The position numbers and the translations under genes were made by a program. The notes under the pieces are model-generated. The model was not told the origin of the DNA. It worked only from the letters and a program-made list of their open reading frames with translations, and did no database searches. From the NCBI GenBank assembly GCA_017469275.1, contig JAFUGT010000022.1:1-54313 (forward strand): a stretch of DNA of 54,313 nucleotides, read 5' to 3'. The first letter of the stretch is position 1, and the number at the start of each line of letters is the position of its first letter. This DNA is from Lachnospiraceae bacterium (lineage in GTDB: Bacteria; Bacillota; Clostridia; Lachnospirales; Lachnospiraceae). Positions 18,445 through 27,406 of the stretch are shown here, one piece after another.

Positions 18445-20778
18445 TCAATCAATTCCGATTTCCTTCAATATGCGCTCAGTGGCATGTCCGTCACATCCAC
18501 TCATGAATCGGGTTCTGAAATCCCTGACTTTACTCATGTCAAAGTCATTTATGCCATCAAGGAGCCCGGCCAGTTCTTCCATTGTAAATGCTATGGGTCC
18601 CGGTACGAAATCCTCATATGGATAATAGAAACCTCTCTCCATATCATATGAATCCATATCATAGGCATAGAATAGAATCGGCTTCTTCATAAGAGAATAC
18701 TCGAACACCACGGAAGAATAATCGGTTATACAAACATCCGCGGTGACTATCAACTCTTCTATAGTCATCTCATCAGTGATCTCCATACAATATTCCTTAC
18801 ATTCATCCGGAATATTAATCGGCGTCTTTACAAATGGATGATTCTTTATAAGTATAACCATATCTTTGCCAAACTTATATAGCGCACCGGGATCAAATCC
18901 CTCCGGTCCCTTCGCACCCGCTATACTTCCGCGAAAAGTCGGAAGATATATGGCAACTTTTCTGCCATTTATATCAATTGGCAATTTTTTCAATTTATCA
19001 TGGGCTTTAGCTGTTCTCTCCTTATCAAAGAAAAGATCGGTTCTGCTCACACCAAGGGGCTTAACGACTTTATCTTCAGGATTCAGACCAAAGGCGTCTT
19101 CATAAGCCCATATCACTTCACTTCCGCTTACGGGAACAAGAGTGTAATTTCTATGTCCTGAATATTTCTTCAAGGTATCATAATCGTCACCGAAAGACTT
19201 ATCCGATACGGAAAATCCCCATTTCTTAAATGCTCCGCAGGCGTGCCATAACTGAATCATTCGGGTATGTTTTCTAAGTCTAAATGAGCCGAAAAGGCTG
19301 TTGGATTCATCAAGAAAAATATAACCTGCATTACCGATATCCCAGATAAGTTTTAAGGATCTCCTGATTATAGATGACCATTTTGAAGAGGATACAAGCA
19401 GATAATGTATCCTGTTATCAAACCCGGACTTCTCTAAAGTATTATACAACAACATATAATTATCGGTAAGATAATTCTCATGGTTTTCCACAAATACAGC
19501 TTTATTATTATTCAAAGGTCTTATTGTGGAAATGCGATACACCACCGGATATAATACCCGAAACACCGCCCATTTGATAAATCTTCTGACCACACTTACA
19601 TGTCCTTCCATAACTTCATTTATCTTCGCCGTCACACACTTTGCTGCATTACCCGTCTCGTAACTTCCAAGCTCCGTAAGATGCGCCTTTAATTTTACAT
19701 AATAAGGAAGATTATGCTCCTTATCACTTAACAATTCCAGTATTTTGCCTGCAAGCTCCGGCATATCCACCGCCTCCGGAAAAGGCCATCTGTCCATCCC
19801 CACATAGAAGCCGATATCGGAATTATACTCCTTCTTATCCGGCACGTAAAGCACACAAGGTCTTTCCAAAAATGCATAATCCCATATGCAGGAAGAATAA
19901 TCCGTAACAAGAACATCTGCTGCCGCAAGCAGCTCCTGCATGTCGGGATAATCCGCCGCATTAATAATACCGGTACCTGTTACTTTCACATTGGTATCCG
20001 TCTCCTGATAACGATGGTATCTGCTTATGAGGCACCATTTATCACCTGTCTTTTCAAACTCTTTGATCAGATAATCCCCATCTAACACTACTTCTTTGTC
20101 AAGATTTCTATAGGTAGGGGCATATAATATTATTCTGACCTCCTCTGCAATATCATAATATTCTCTAACCTTTGAAATCATATGTGATATTTCACCTCTT
20201 ACCAGATAATCATTTCTCGGAGTACCGCATCTTAATACTTCCCCCTCATACTGATAAGTGGTTCTTATCATCTGATTTTCCTGCTCCTTACAGCTTGCAA
20301 GAAACAGATTGATATTCTTAGCTGTGAACCGCGCCCGCCATTTTGTGGCAAAGTTGGCATCCGGCCTGCTGTTTTCAACTTTCTTGTAAGCGCCTCCCCC
20401 ATGCCAGGTATTGATCAGATACTGCGACCTTCGAAAAGGAAACCACGGCGCATAGGAACCTCCCGTGACAATAACCTTAGAAGTCAATAACATAGGAAAA
20501 GAAGAAACAGTATAATGCTTATAAAGCCTAACCCCTTCTTCTTTCAAAAATCCGTACTTACCGGGATCAGAAACCATCCATATATATTCATACTTTCCCG
20601 GATAATTGTCCCTCATATATTCATAGATATACTTTGGGTTACAGGAATAATCATATACATTTCCACCCGTAAGACCTGTAAACAGTATTCGATTTTTCTT
20701 AACCGGCATAAGCCTAAAAGGAAAGGTCACTATTTTGATAAATTCAGAAAACATGACCTTTAAAAAAGCTTTATCCAT
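18445..20778 (-). CDS. Double-domain poly(glycerol/ribitol-phosphate) polymerase (TagF/TarL-like)
   Basis: The protein carries two full CDP-glycerol glycerophosphotransferase-type domains in tandem (about residues 1-390 and 400-777). Each has its own catalytic-type motif: WHGGGAYKK and VTDYSSC in the first, LWHACGAFKKWG and ITDYSSV in the second. Family members work at the inner membrane face, adding polyol-phosphate units to a lipid-linked primer. A fusion of primase-like and polymerase-like domains would let one protein start and extend the chain. With tarI/tarJ next door the donor is probably CDP-ribitol, though CDP-glycerol cannot be excluded. Confidence 0.88.
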   Translation of the reverse strand: MDKAFLKVMFSEFIKIVTFPFRLMPVKKNRILFTGLTGGNVYDYSCNPKYIYEYMRDNYPGKYEYIWMVSDPGKYGFLKEEGVRLYKHYTVSSFPMLLTSKVIVTGGSYAPWFPFRRSQYLINTWHGGGAYKKVENSRPDANFATKWRARFTAKNINLFLASCKEQENQMIRTTYQYEGEVLRCGTPRNDYLVRGEISHMISKVREYYDIAEEVRIILYAPTYRNLDKEVVLDGDYLIKEFEKTGDKWCLISRYHRYQETDTNVKVTGTGIINAADYPDMQELLAAADVLVTDYSSCIWDYAFLERPCVLYVPDKKEYNSDIGFYVGMDRWPFPEAVDMPELAGKILELLSDKEHNLPYYVKLKAHLTELGSYETGNAAKCVTAKINEVMEGHVSVVRRFIKWAVFRVLYPVVYRISTIRPLNNNKAVFVENHENYLTDNYMLLYNTLEKSGFDNRIHYLLVSSSKWSSIIRRSLKLIWDIGNAGYIFLDESNSLFGSFRLRKHTRMIQLWHACGAFKKWGFSVSDKSFGDDYDTLKKYSGHRNYTLVPVSGSEVIWAYEDAFGLNPEDKVVKPLGVSRTDLFFDKERTAKAHDKLKKLPIDINGRKVAIYLPTFRGSIAGAKGPEGFDPGALYKFGKDMVILIKNHPFVKTPINIPDECKEYCMEITDEMTIEELIVTADVCITDYSSVVFEYSLMKKPILFYAYDMDSYDMERGFYYPYEDFVPGPIAFTMEELAGLLDGINDFDMSKVRDFRTRFMSGCDGHATERILKEIGID

Positions 20779-20786
20779 GTCGGAGA

Positions 20787-22154
20787 TTACTCCTTCTTCC
20801 TTTTGATCGCAGTTATCTGAGACGCATCAATTCCCTCGGTATTATCCTTTTGGAACAATATCTTAAATGTCAGGAATATAAGTTTTATATCTAACCAGAA
20901 AGAATAATTTTCAATGTAGGTAAGGTCTAATTTCAACTTATCATATGGTGTCGTGTTATATTTGCCATAGACCTGAGCATATCCTGTGAGTCCCGCCTTG
21001 ACCTTGAGCCGGAAATCAAATTCAGGGATAATCTCCTGATATTGAGCAGCAATCTCAGGTCTTTCCGGTCTGGGTCCCACCACAGACATATCACCTTTGA
21101 TTATATTGATAAGCTGTGGGAACTCATCAAAATGTAACATCCTAAGAACTTTTCCCACAGGAGTTATTCTATCATCATTCTTCTTCGCAAGCTGTGCCCC
21201 GTATTTTTCTGAATCCATTCTCATACTGCGGAACTTGTATATATTGAATACTTTTCCGTCCAGGGTAAGTCTCGGCTGTTTGTAGAGAACAGGACCTCCG
21301 TCATATATCTTGATAAGCAGTGCTATCACTATGAATAACGGCATCAATATTATTGATAACGGAATACTAATTATAAGATCCAAAAGTCTTTTGAAAATAA
21401 TCTGATCTCCTGATAAACCCTTGTTTCTTGAAAGATATAAAGGGGTATCAAACAGATGTATATTATCAGCACCACGAAGTAGAATATCCGAAATCTTTGG
21501 AGTTACATACGTTCTCACGCACTCGGTAAAACAGCGCTTTAAGATAATATTTCTCTCATATGCCGGAATATCATATATAAGAACGGCTTCGTAATCCTTG
21601 ACCATCTCGCAGACATCTTCTAAGGCTTCTTCATTAAGATCGGCTATATCACAGATTTCATATTTGTCCTGCCTTGAACTCATCTTAAGTATCATATCGT
21701 CAGGATCTCTGTCATAACATACAAGAAGCATCTGTCTGGGTGGGTATAGTGCCGCATATATCAGTTTACATATAAGTACCCAAAGTAAAATAGCTATAAT
21801 CTGCACTAACGTCATTTTAACAATAGGTATTGAACTCAGATATTTTCTACTTATGAGCACGACCTGTACATAAGCCACAACGTTGGCACTTATAAGCGAC
21901 AGTATCTGGGAATACAACACATCCATAAGACGAAGATATCCGATTTTGAAACCACCATACAGATTAGTCAGCAGGAACAGAATAAGTCCGTACATTCCTA
22001 TAACCGCCCAGTCACCACGACGGAAGAACGGGATTTTCAACTGTCCTACATAGTATCCATACCACACATATGCAAATAATGCCATATGTGCCGCCAAAAT
22101 AACAAATCCTTCAAAAAAACTGATTACTCTTTTGAATTGTTCACGTTTTTTCAT
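20787..22154 (-). CDS. Polyprenyl-phosphate sugar-1-phosphate transferase (WcaJ/EpsL-type)
   Basis: This membrane enzyme moves a sugar-1-phosphate from a nucleotide sugar onto undecaprenyl phosphate, the first step of a lipid-linked polymer. The N-terminal third has about four or five membrane helices. A CoA-binding-like soluble region is followed by a further helix and the C-terminal bacterial sugar transferase domain. That domain shows KRLLDL, YKFRSMR, LRMLHFDEFPQL and GDMSVVGPRPERPE. It lies 8 bp upstream of the polymerase and 18 bp after glmM. In this operon it may replace TagO as priming enzyme. Confidence 0.93.
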   Translation of the reverse strand: MKKREQFKRVISFFEGFVILAAHMALFAYVWYGYYVGQLKIPFFRRGDWAVIGMYGLILFLLTNLYGGFKIGYLRLMDVLYSQILSLISANVVAYVQVVLISRKYLSSIPIVKMTLVQIIAILLWVLICKLIYAALYPPRQMLLVCYDRDPDDMILKMSSRQDKYEICDIADLNEEALEDVCEMVKDYEAVLIYDIPAYERNIILKRCFTECVRTYVTPKISDILLRGADNIHLFDTPLYLSRNKGLSGDQIIFKRLLDLIISIPLSIILMPLFIVIALLIKIYDGGPVLYKQPRLTLDGKVFNIYKFRSMRMDSEKYGAQLAKKNDDRITPVGKVLRMLHFDEFPQLINIIKGDMSVVGPRPERPEIAAQYQEIIPEFDFRLKVKAGLTGYAQVYGKYNTTPYDKLKLDLTYIENYSFWLDIKLIFLTFKILFQKDNTEGIDASQITAIKRKKE

Positions 22155-22172
22155 TATCGGCTCCTTAAGATG

Positions 22173-23525
22173 TTATACTGCATGACCTTTCTTCTTTATA
22201 ACATCTATAACTTCGTCAACATATTTTTTACATAATTCATCCGTCTGGGCCTCAACCATAACACGAATCACCGGCTCGGTTCCACTCTCTCTCAGAAGTA
22301 TTCTACCCTCATCACCCAAGGCTTCTTCAACCTTCTTAACGGCTGCCTTGACATCCTCATCTTCTCTGGCTGCAGGTTTACTTGTCACTTTCACATTCTC
22401 AAGGAGCTGAGGATATATCTTCAAATCTCTGAATAATTCTGATGCTGCAACCTTCTTCTCAAGTATAACCTCCATAAGTTTAATGGATGTAAGCACACCG
22501 TCACCGGTGGTGGCATATTTGCTGAAGATAATATGTCCACTCTGCTCTCCGCCTAAAGAATGACCATTCTCCATCATGTTCTCAAATACATATTTATCTC
22601 CCACTGCAGTTTTCTCGTAGGAAATGTTCTTGCGGTCAAAGGCTTTATACAGACCAAGATTTGACATAACTGTTGTAACAACCGTATTGTTGTTAAGTTC
22701 CCCTCTTTCTGAGAGATAGCATCCGCAGGCATAGAGAATCTTGTCACCATCAATAATCTCACCCTTCTCATCTACAGCTAGACATCTGTCAGCATCTCCA
22801 TCATACGCAAAACCTATATCCAAATTCTTATCCTTCACCAACTGCTGCAACTGTTCAATATGAGTTGAACCACAATTTTCATTGATATTTATTCCATCAG
22901 GTTCGTTATTGATAACATAGGTCTTTGCTCCAAGGGCTTCAAAAACAGCCTTCGCAACTGTCGAAGACGCACCGTTGGCACAGTCAAGACCTATTCTCTT
23001 ATGCTTATAAGAACGGGTTGCAAGAGTCATAAGATACCCGATATATCTGTTTCTACCCATGGCGTAATCTACCGTTCTTCCTATCTGCTCACGCTTAGCA
23101 AACGGTATCTCCGGTATCTCACCGTCAATATAAGCCTCAATCTCATTTTCAACAGAAGCCTCAACTTTAGAACCCTGTCCATTGATGATCTTAATACCGT
23201 TATCATAGTACGGATTATGGCTTGCTGATATCATAATACCGCAGTCAAATTCATCAAGTCTTACAATATATGATACACTTGGCGTAGGCGTTACATGCAT
23301 AAGATATACATCCGCGCCGCTGGCTGTAAGACCTGCTACCAAAGAATACTCAAACATATATGATGAACGTCTCGTATCCTTACCAATCACGATACTTGCC
23401 TTACCATCCTCATGACTTTTACCATAATAATATCCTAAGTATCTGCCAACTTTATAGGCATGCTCTACCGTAAGACCAACATTAGCCTCACCGCGAAAAC
23501 CATCTGTACCAAAATATTTTCCCAT
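22173..23525 (-). CDS. glmM: Phosphoglucosamine mutase
   Basis: GlmM converts glucosamine-6-phosphate to glucosamine-1-phosphate on the way to UDP-GlcNAc. The 450-residue product starts with GKYFGTDGFRG. The phosphoserine loop ISASHNPYYDNGIK lies near residue 101, the metal site DGDADR near 242, and the sugar-phosphate loop RESGTEPVIRVM near 410. It is the first gene of the polymer operon and links amino-sugar supply to wall-polymer synthesis. GAGGAGAG precedes the ATG. Confidence 0.98.
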   Translation of the reverse strand: MGKYFGTDGFRGEANVGLTVEHAYKVGRYLGYYYGKSHEDGKASIVIGKDTRRSSYMFEYSLVAGLTASGADVYLMHVTPTPSVSYIVRLDEFDCGIMISASHNPYYDNGIKIINGQGSKVEASVENEIEAYIDGEIPEIPFAKREQIGRTVDYAMGRNRYIGYLMTLATRSYKHKRIGLDCANGASSTVAKAVFEALGAKTYVINNEPDGININENCGSTHIEQLQQLVKDKNLDIGFAYDGDADRCLAVDEKGEIIDGDKILYACGCYLSERGELNNNTVVTTVMSNLGLYKAFDRKNISYEKTAVGDKYVFENMMENGHSLGGEQSGHIIFSKYATTGDGVLTSIKLMEVILEKKVAASELFRDLKIYPQLLENVKVTSKPAAREDEDVKAAVKKVEEALGDEGRILLRESGTEPVIRVMVEAQTDELCKKYVDEVIDVIKKKGHAV

Positions 23526-23651
23526 AATTCTCTCCTCTGACTTTCAATATTTCTATTAATCATTATATTATAATTATATTAACAATTATCATCCTGATTA
23601 GTATTATAATCAATATCTTATAAATTCTCTCAGGTTATTAGCTTATTGTCT

Positions 23652-24536
23652 CTATTTTTTGATAATATTGACCGCATGCTGCATATTCATAATCTCTGCA
23701 TAAGTCACACTACCGCCAAACTCACCATCTAAAGTCCACATTACAGCTTCCGGGCTCTCAATAACAACATGTTTTGCTTTGAACTGATACATGTAATCAG
23801 GATTGAATTCTCCCATAAAATATGAGGTCACCGTAGCCTGAAAATCCAATGGATTAGTAGGATACTTAACCAGTAATGCCTCGAACAGTCCGTCATCGAA
23901 CTTGGCAAGTTTCGCATTGGGACTTGTAAATCCACCGACCGTCAGTGAATTAGTCACCATTCCCAGAATAAAATCATCCTCCACCACATTACCGTCATGC
24001 TCTATCTTCATATGATGCGGCGTGAGATTGGGAACACTCTTGATGCCCTCCAAAACATACGCCATGTGTCCGAAATAGTTCTTATATTCCTGTGGCGTTG
24101 TATAGGTAACCTCTGTAAATGCGCCAAAAGCGGCAACATACACAAAACTGTCACCGTTAAATGAACCTATATCGATAGGCTTCGGTTCATACTTAACTAT
24201 ACGCTTAGCCGCACGTATATGATCCTTCGGTATACCAAGACTTCTTGCGAAGTCATTAGTTGTTCCGCAGGGTATATAACCAATCGGAGTATCGCAGCCA
24301 CATTCTACACACCCACTTACAACTTCGTCTAATGTACCATCTCCACCAGCACATACAATAAGATCGTTGACCCATCCTTCTTCAGAAACCACTCTTCTGG
24401 CATCACCTTTTGACTGAGTGGGATATACCTTGACATTATATCCGCCTTTGACAAAAATATCCACTATATCAAAGAGCTTACTCTTGATATGTTTTCTCCC
24501 CGCTGAAGGATTAAGTATAAACAACATATTTTTCAT
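23652..24536 (-). CDS. Diacylglycerol kinase family lipid kinase
   Basis: This soluble lipid kinase of the DagK/YegS type phosphorylates diacylglycerol or a related lipid, recycling lipid by-products. The 294-residue product has FILNPSAGR at the N-terminus, the nucleotide motif CAGGDGTLDEVV near residue 65 and the C-terminal WTLDGEFGG seen in the family. DagK clears the diacylglycerol released by lipoteichoic acid synthesis, but that link is inference here. It has its own promoter. Confidence 0.93.
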   Translation of the reverse strand: MKNMLFILNPSAGRKHIKSKLFDIVDIFVKGGYNVKVYPTQSKGDARRVVSEEGWVNDLIVCAGGDGTLDEVVSGCVECGCDTPIGYIPCGTTNDFARSLGIPKDHIRAAKRIVKYEPKPIDIGSFNGDSFVYVAAFGAFTEVTYTTPQEYKNYFGHMAYVLEGIKSVPNLTPHHMKIEHDGNVVEDDFILGMVTNSLTVGGFTSPNAKLAKFDDGLFEALLVKYPTNPLDFQATVTSYFMGEFNPDYMYQFKAKHVVIESPEAVMWTLDGEFGGSVTYAEIMNMQHAVNIIKK

Positions 24537-24582
24537 TTTATGCCAATTGTCCTCCTAATAATAAGAATAACACAATCGTTTT

Positions 24583-24611
24583 ATTATAACTATTTTCTTC
24601 CTATATTGCAA
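24583..24611 (-). promoter_or_regulatory. Promoter of the lipid kinase gene
   Basis: The minus strand reads TTGCAA (24606-24611), 17 bp, TATAAT (24583-24588), about 50 bp before the ATG. Confidence 0.72.
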
Positions 24612-24697
24612 GATTATGGGAATATTTTTTCACAAGTGTCTGTATTGCTTTTATTTTATGCATTTCAAGACTGTGCAATACATTATGTAAACCAACT

Positions 24698-25372
24698 TCA
24701 CTGTTTATATCTCTTAACAAACTCCTCATATCCATGTTTTCTAAGTTTGCAGCTGGGACATTCTCCACAGCCATCACCCATTATTCCGTTATAGCAGGTA
24801 AGAGTTTTTTCCCTAACAAGAGAAAGTCCTCCGAGATCATCCGCCATTTTCCATGTGTCCGCCTTATCTATCCACATAAGAGGAGTCTCTATGCAAAATG
24901 TATAATCAATCGCGAGATTAAGGGTAGTATTAAGGGATTTGATAAACACATCCCTGCAATCCGGATATCCCGAAAAATCACTTTGAGACACACCTGTTAT
25001 AATATCCGTTATACCTCTCTGCTTTGCAAATACTGCTGCAAAGGTCAGAAACAACATATTTCTTCCGTCCACCACACTGTTGGGTACACCATCCTCCGGT
25101 GCCTCTTTTTCAACGGTAATGTCTTGCCTTGTCAAAGAATTGGGAGCCAGTTGATTGAGAAGTCCCATGTCAAGAACATGCCATTCCACATTTAATTCTT
25201 CCGCTATATCCTCAGCACATTTAAGTTCCTTCTTGTGTCTTTGTCCGTAATCAAAGGATAATGCCACAACTTCTTTATATCTTTTAAGCGCCCACAAAAG
25301 ACAGGTGGTACTGTCCTGTCCTCCCGAAAATACAACAACTGCCGCATCTTTATTACGTGTATTCATATTCAT
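24698..25372 (-). CDS. queC: 7-cyano-7-deazaguanine (preQ0) synthase
   Basis: QueC turns 7-carboxy-7-deazaguanine into preQ0 with ATP and ammonia. The ATP-pyrophosphatase loop [12 protein letters not shown] starts near residue 12. The C-terminal zinc cluster [13 protein letters not shown] is intact, and [12 protein letters not shown] is typical. It is the last of four genes (queD, queE, folE, queC) that make preQ0 from GTP, and GGAGG precedes the ATG. No queF or tgt lies in the window, so the later steps must be elsewhere. Confidence 0.97.
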   Translation of the reverse strand: MNMNTRNKDAAVVVFSGGQDSTTCLLWALKRYKEVVALSFDYGQRHKKELKCAEDIAEELNVEWHVLDMGLLNQLAPNSLTRQDITVEKEAPEDGVPNSVVDGRNMLFLTFAAVFAKQRGITDIITGVSQSDFSGYPDCRDVFIKSLNTTLNLAIDYTFCIETPLMWIDKADTWKMADDLGGLSLVREKTLTCYNGIMGDGCGECPSCKLRKHGYEEFVKRYKQ

Positions 25373-25386
25373 TTTATGTCTTCCTC

Positions 25387-25965
25387 CTATTTGATCATCA
25401 TTAAAAGACGATTCCTAAGTTCTGCATCCTTTTCAAATTGTCCGCGGAAAGTAGTGGTAACAGTTCTTGCCGCCGACTTTTTGATACCTCTGGCGGTCAT
25501 ACAGCTATGGGTTCCACATATATATACTGCCACATCCGGAGAACCGGTAGCTTTCTCGATTACTTCAGCAATATCCGTACCTATTCTCTCCTGAAGCTGA
25601 AGTCTCTTTGCCACCATATCAGCTATCCTCGCTATCTTTGAAAGACCGATAACCCTGCCCTTGGGAATATATGCCACTGTAACGCTCATATCATACATTA
25701 GAGCCAAATGGTGCTCACAATAACTGAATACATCTATATCCTTCACAACCACCATATCGTGCTTACCGTTTTCAGGTACATCAAAGCATTTTGAGAACAT
25801 GGCGGCTATCTCGTCATTAGTGTAATTCATGCCCTCGAATACTTCCGCATACATTCTGGCAACCCTGTCTGGAGTCTCTCTTATCCCTTCCCTTTCAGGA
25901 TCATCTCCTAACGCCTCTATTATTCCTCGTACATGTTTTTTGATAGCTTCCTGATCTATAGCCAT
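25387..25965 (-). CDS. folE: GTP cyclohydrolase I
   Basis: FolE opens GTP to 7,8-dihydroneopterin triphosphate, the common precursor of folate and deazaguanines. The zinc and active-site residues are seen in [11 protein letters not shown] and [11 protein letters not shown]. The pterin-site region [12 protein letters not shown] is intact. The start is ATG 25965, with GGAGG 6 bp upstream; the in-frame TTG at 25971 is less likely. Its place between queE and queC suggests it serves the queuosine path. Confidence 0.97.
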   Translation of the reverse strand: MAIDQEAIKKHVRGIIEALGDDPEREGIRETPDRVARMYAEVFEGMNYTNDEIAAMFSKCFDVPENGKHDMVVVKDIDVFSYCEHHLALMYDMSVTVAYIPKGRVIGLSKIARIADMVAKRLQLQERIGTDIAEVIEKATGSPDVAVYICGTHSCMTARGIKKSAARTVTTTFRGQFEKDAELRNRLLMMIK

Positions 25966-26080
25966 TTCCAACCTCCTGTATAAAACTTATGTTATTAATC
26001 ATATATTCCCTAATTACATACTCAAGCTTCGCAAATATCAATATCCATATTATTTAAATATAGGATATTCTTTAATTGAC

Positions 26081-26773
26081 TTATACCCCGCGCATATCAG
26101 GGTTCCATATATATTTGTGCAGCTGTAATTGAACATTTATATTATTAAGTTTATTTTCCACAATATAATCAACAATTTCATGGGGTTCAATTTTGCCAAA
26201 ACAAGGACTTAGATATATCCCGCAGTCCTTATCTATGAGCCCAAATCTCTTAATTATATCCGCTGCTGTATCTAAATCCTGCTTACTCCCCACCACAAAC
26301 TTGACAACATCACTGTTCCTTACAATTTCATAATTGTGTAGGCACATATGATTTTCCATTTTGCTGGCAGAGGTCTTATAATCAAGTGTAAATGATACAT
26401 TATCCTCTATAAAATCCTCCTGTTCAGAGAAAAAGGGTTCGATATCAATACTGCCGTTAGTCTCTATCTCAATTCTTAATTTTCTTTCGGTTCTTAAAAC
26501 CTTAAGCAGACTTTTCATTCCCGGCTGTAAAAGGGGCTCACCACCCGTTAAAGTTATATTATTGATTCCGGAATTGACAATCATATCATATAACAATTCT
26601 TCAGTAAATTCTTCACACTCCACATCCTTCTCATTAGCCCACATCGTGTCACAGTAGTCACATTTAAGATTACAGCCTGCAAATCTTATAAAATAAGCAA
26701 GCTGTCCGGCACGTCTGCCCTCACCGTTAATACTTACAAAATGCTCTGCAACACGAAATACTTCCTCATTCAT
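26081..26773 (-). CDS. queE: 7-carboxy-7-deazaguanine synthase (radical SAM)
   Basis: QueE rearranges 6-carboxy-tetrahydropterin to 7-carboxy-7-deazaguanine using a [4Fe-4S] cluster and S-adenosylmethionine. The cluster motif CNLKCDYC (CxxxCxxC) and the glycine-rich TLTGGEPLLQ are intact. The frame is open far upstream inside queD, but the natural start is ATG 26773: AAGGAG lies 6 bp before it and the protein then begins MNEEVFRVAEHF as expected. This gives an 8-bp overlap with the end of queD, consistent with coupled translation. Confidence 0.96.
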   Translation of the reverse strand: MNEEVFRVAEHFVSINGEGRRAGQLAYFIRFAGCNLKCDYCDTMWANEKDVECEEFTEELLYDMIVNSGINNITLTGGEPLLQPGMKSLLKVLRTERKLRIEIETNGSIDIEPFFSEQEDFIEDNVSFTLDYKTSASKMENHMCLHNYEIVRNSDVVKFVVGSKQDLDTAADIIKRFGLIDKDCGIYLSPCFGKIEPHEIVDYIVENKLNNINVQLQLHKYIWNPDMRGV

Positions 26774-27200
26774 CATCGGCTCCTTTGCTGTAACCCGCAC
26801 AGTTTTTAGGGGTCTCAAATACCTTAGAAAGAAGTACGTTATATCCCCTCTCCTCCATTTCTTCATAAAAATACTTTGCGAAATTCTCCGCCGTAGGTCT
26901 GAAATCCATACACACAACTTTGAAGCCCTCATCATCTAAGGCCTCTAAAGTCTTCTCTTTAAGGCTTCCGGTTTCAATGATAAGACAATGATCTAACTCA
27001 TCAACTATAGCATTAATATCTTCCTTCAAAGTACCAAAATCAACCACCATGCCTCTTGTCTGTCCTTCTTTTTCAAGCTGGTTAGAGGCAACGGTTATTT
27101 CAACCTTCCATCTGTGACCATGGATGTTACTGCATTTTCCATTGTAGCCTTTCAAAAAATGTGCACTGTCAAAACTTGCACTGCTTAGTAAAGTGTACAT
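26766..27200 (-). CDS. queD: 6-carboxy-5,6,7,8-tetrahydropterin synthase
   Basis: QueD forms 6-carboxy-tetrahydropterin from dihydroneopterin triphosphate. Zinc ligands are visible as the His of SFDSAHFL and the HGH of NIHGHRWK; the catalytic Cys lies in GKCSNIHGH and a Glu in RPTAENFAKY. At 144 residues it has family length. It is the first gene of the preQ0 operon, and a preQ1 riboswitch with terminator lies in its leader, so preQ1 should switch off the whole operon. Confidence 0.97.
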   Translation of the reverse strand: MYTLLSSASFDSAHFLKGYNGKCSNIHGHRWKVEITVASNQLEKEGQTRGMVVDFGTLKEDINAIVDELDHCLIIETGSLKEKTLEALDDEGFKVVCMDFRPTAENFAKYFYEEMEERGYNVLLSKVFETPKNCAGYSKGADDE

Positions 27201-27221
27201 ATTATTCGCTCCTTTTCACAT

Positions 27222-27314
27222 ATAAAAGACGCCGGCACAAAAACAGAGTTTGCGTCTAGCGTCTTATAAGCCCTGGTTTTATTTATAGACAGGATGGTGC
27301 CAACGAACTGTCTT
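27222..27314 (-). promoter_or_regulatory. preQ1-I riboswitch with transcription terminator, upstream of queD
   Basis: On the minus strand the aptamer (27314 down to 27271) has stem GACAG/CTGTC closing a loop that begins TTCG and holds CACC, then an A-rich tail ATAAATAAAACCAGG. Loop TGG can pair with tail CCA to form the H-type pseudoknot of preQ1 class I. Next comes the terminator AAGACGC...GCGTCTTTT (27265 to 27222), and queD starts 21 bp later. Gene context makes the call strong. The subclass is not certain. Confidence 0.8.
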
Positions 27315-27406
27315 ATTCTTTTATATAATTTACATTGACCAATAATTATTATGGCAACATTTATTATCTGATTTATTATCAATAGTTTGTGCTGCAAATA
27401 GGACTA

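Noticed and set aside
24537-24697. Hidden gene or RNA between queC and the lipid kinase gene
   Set aside because: Apart from the lipid kinase promoter nothing was seen.
26774-26935. A longer queE start inside queD
   Set aside because: The 54 extra residues do not fit the family, and AAGGAG points to ATG 26773.
27185-27397. A 70-codon frame upstream of queD
   Set aside because: It runs through the riboswitch and terminator and has no ribosome site.
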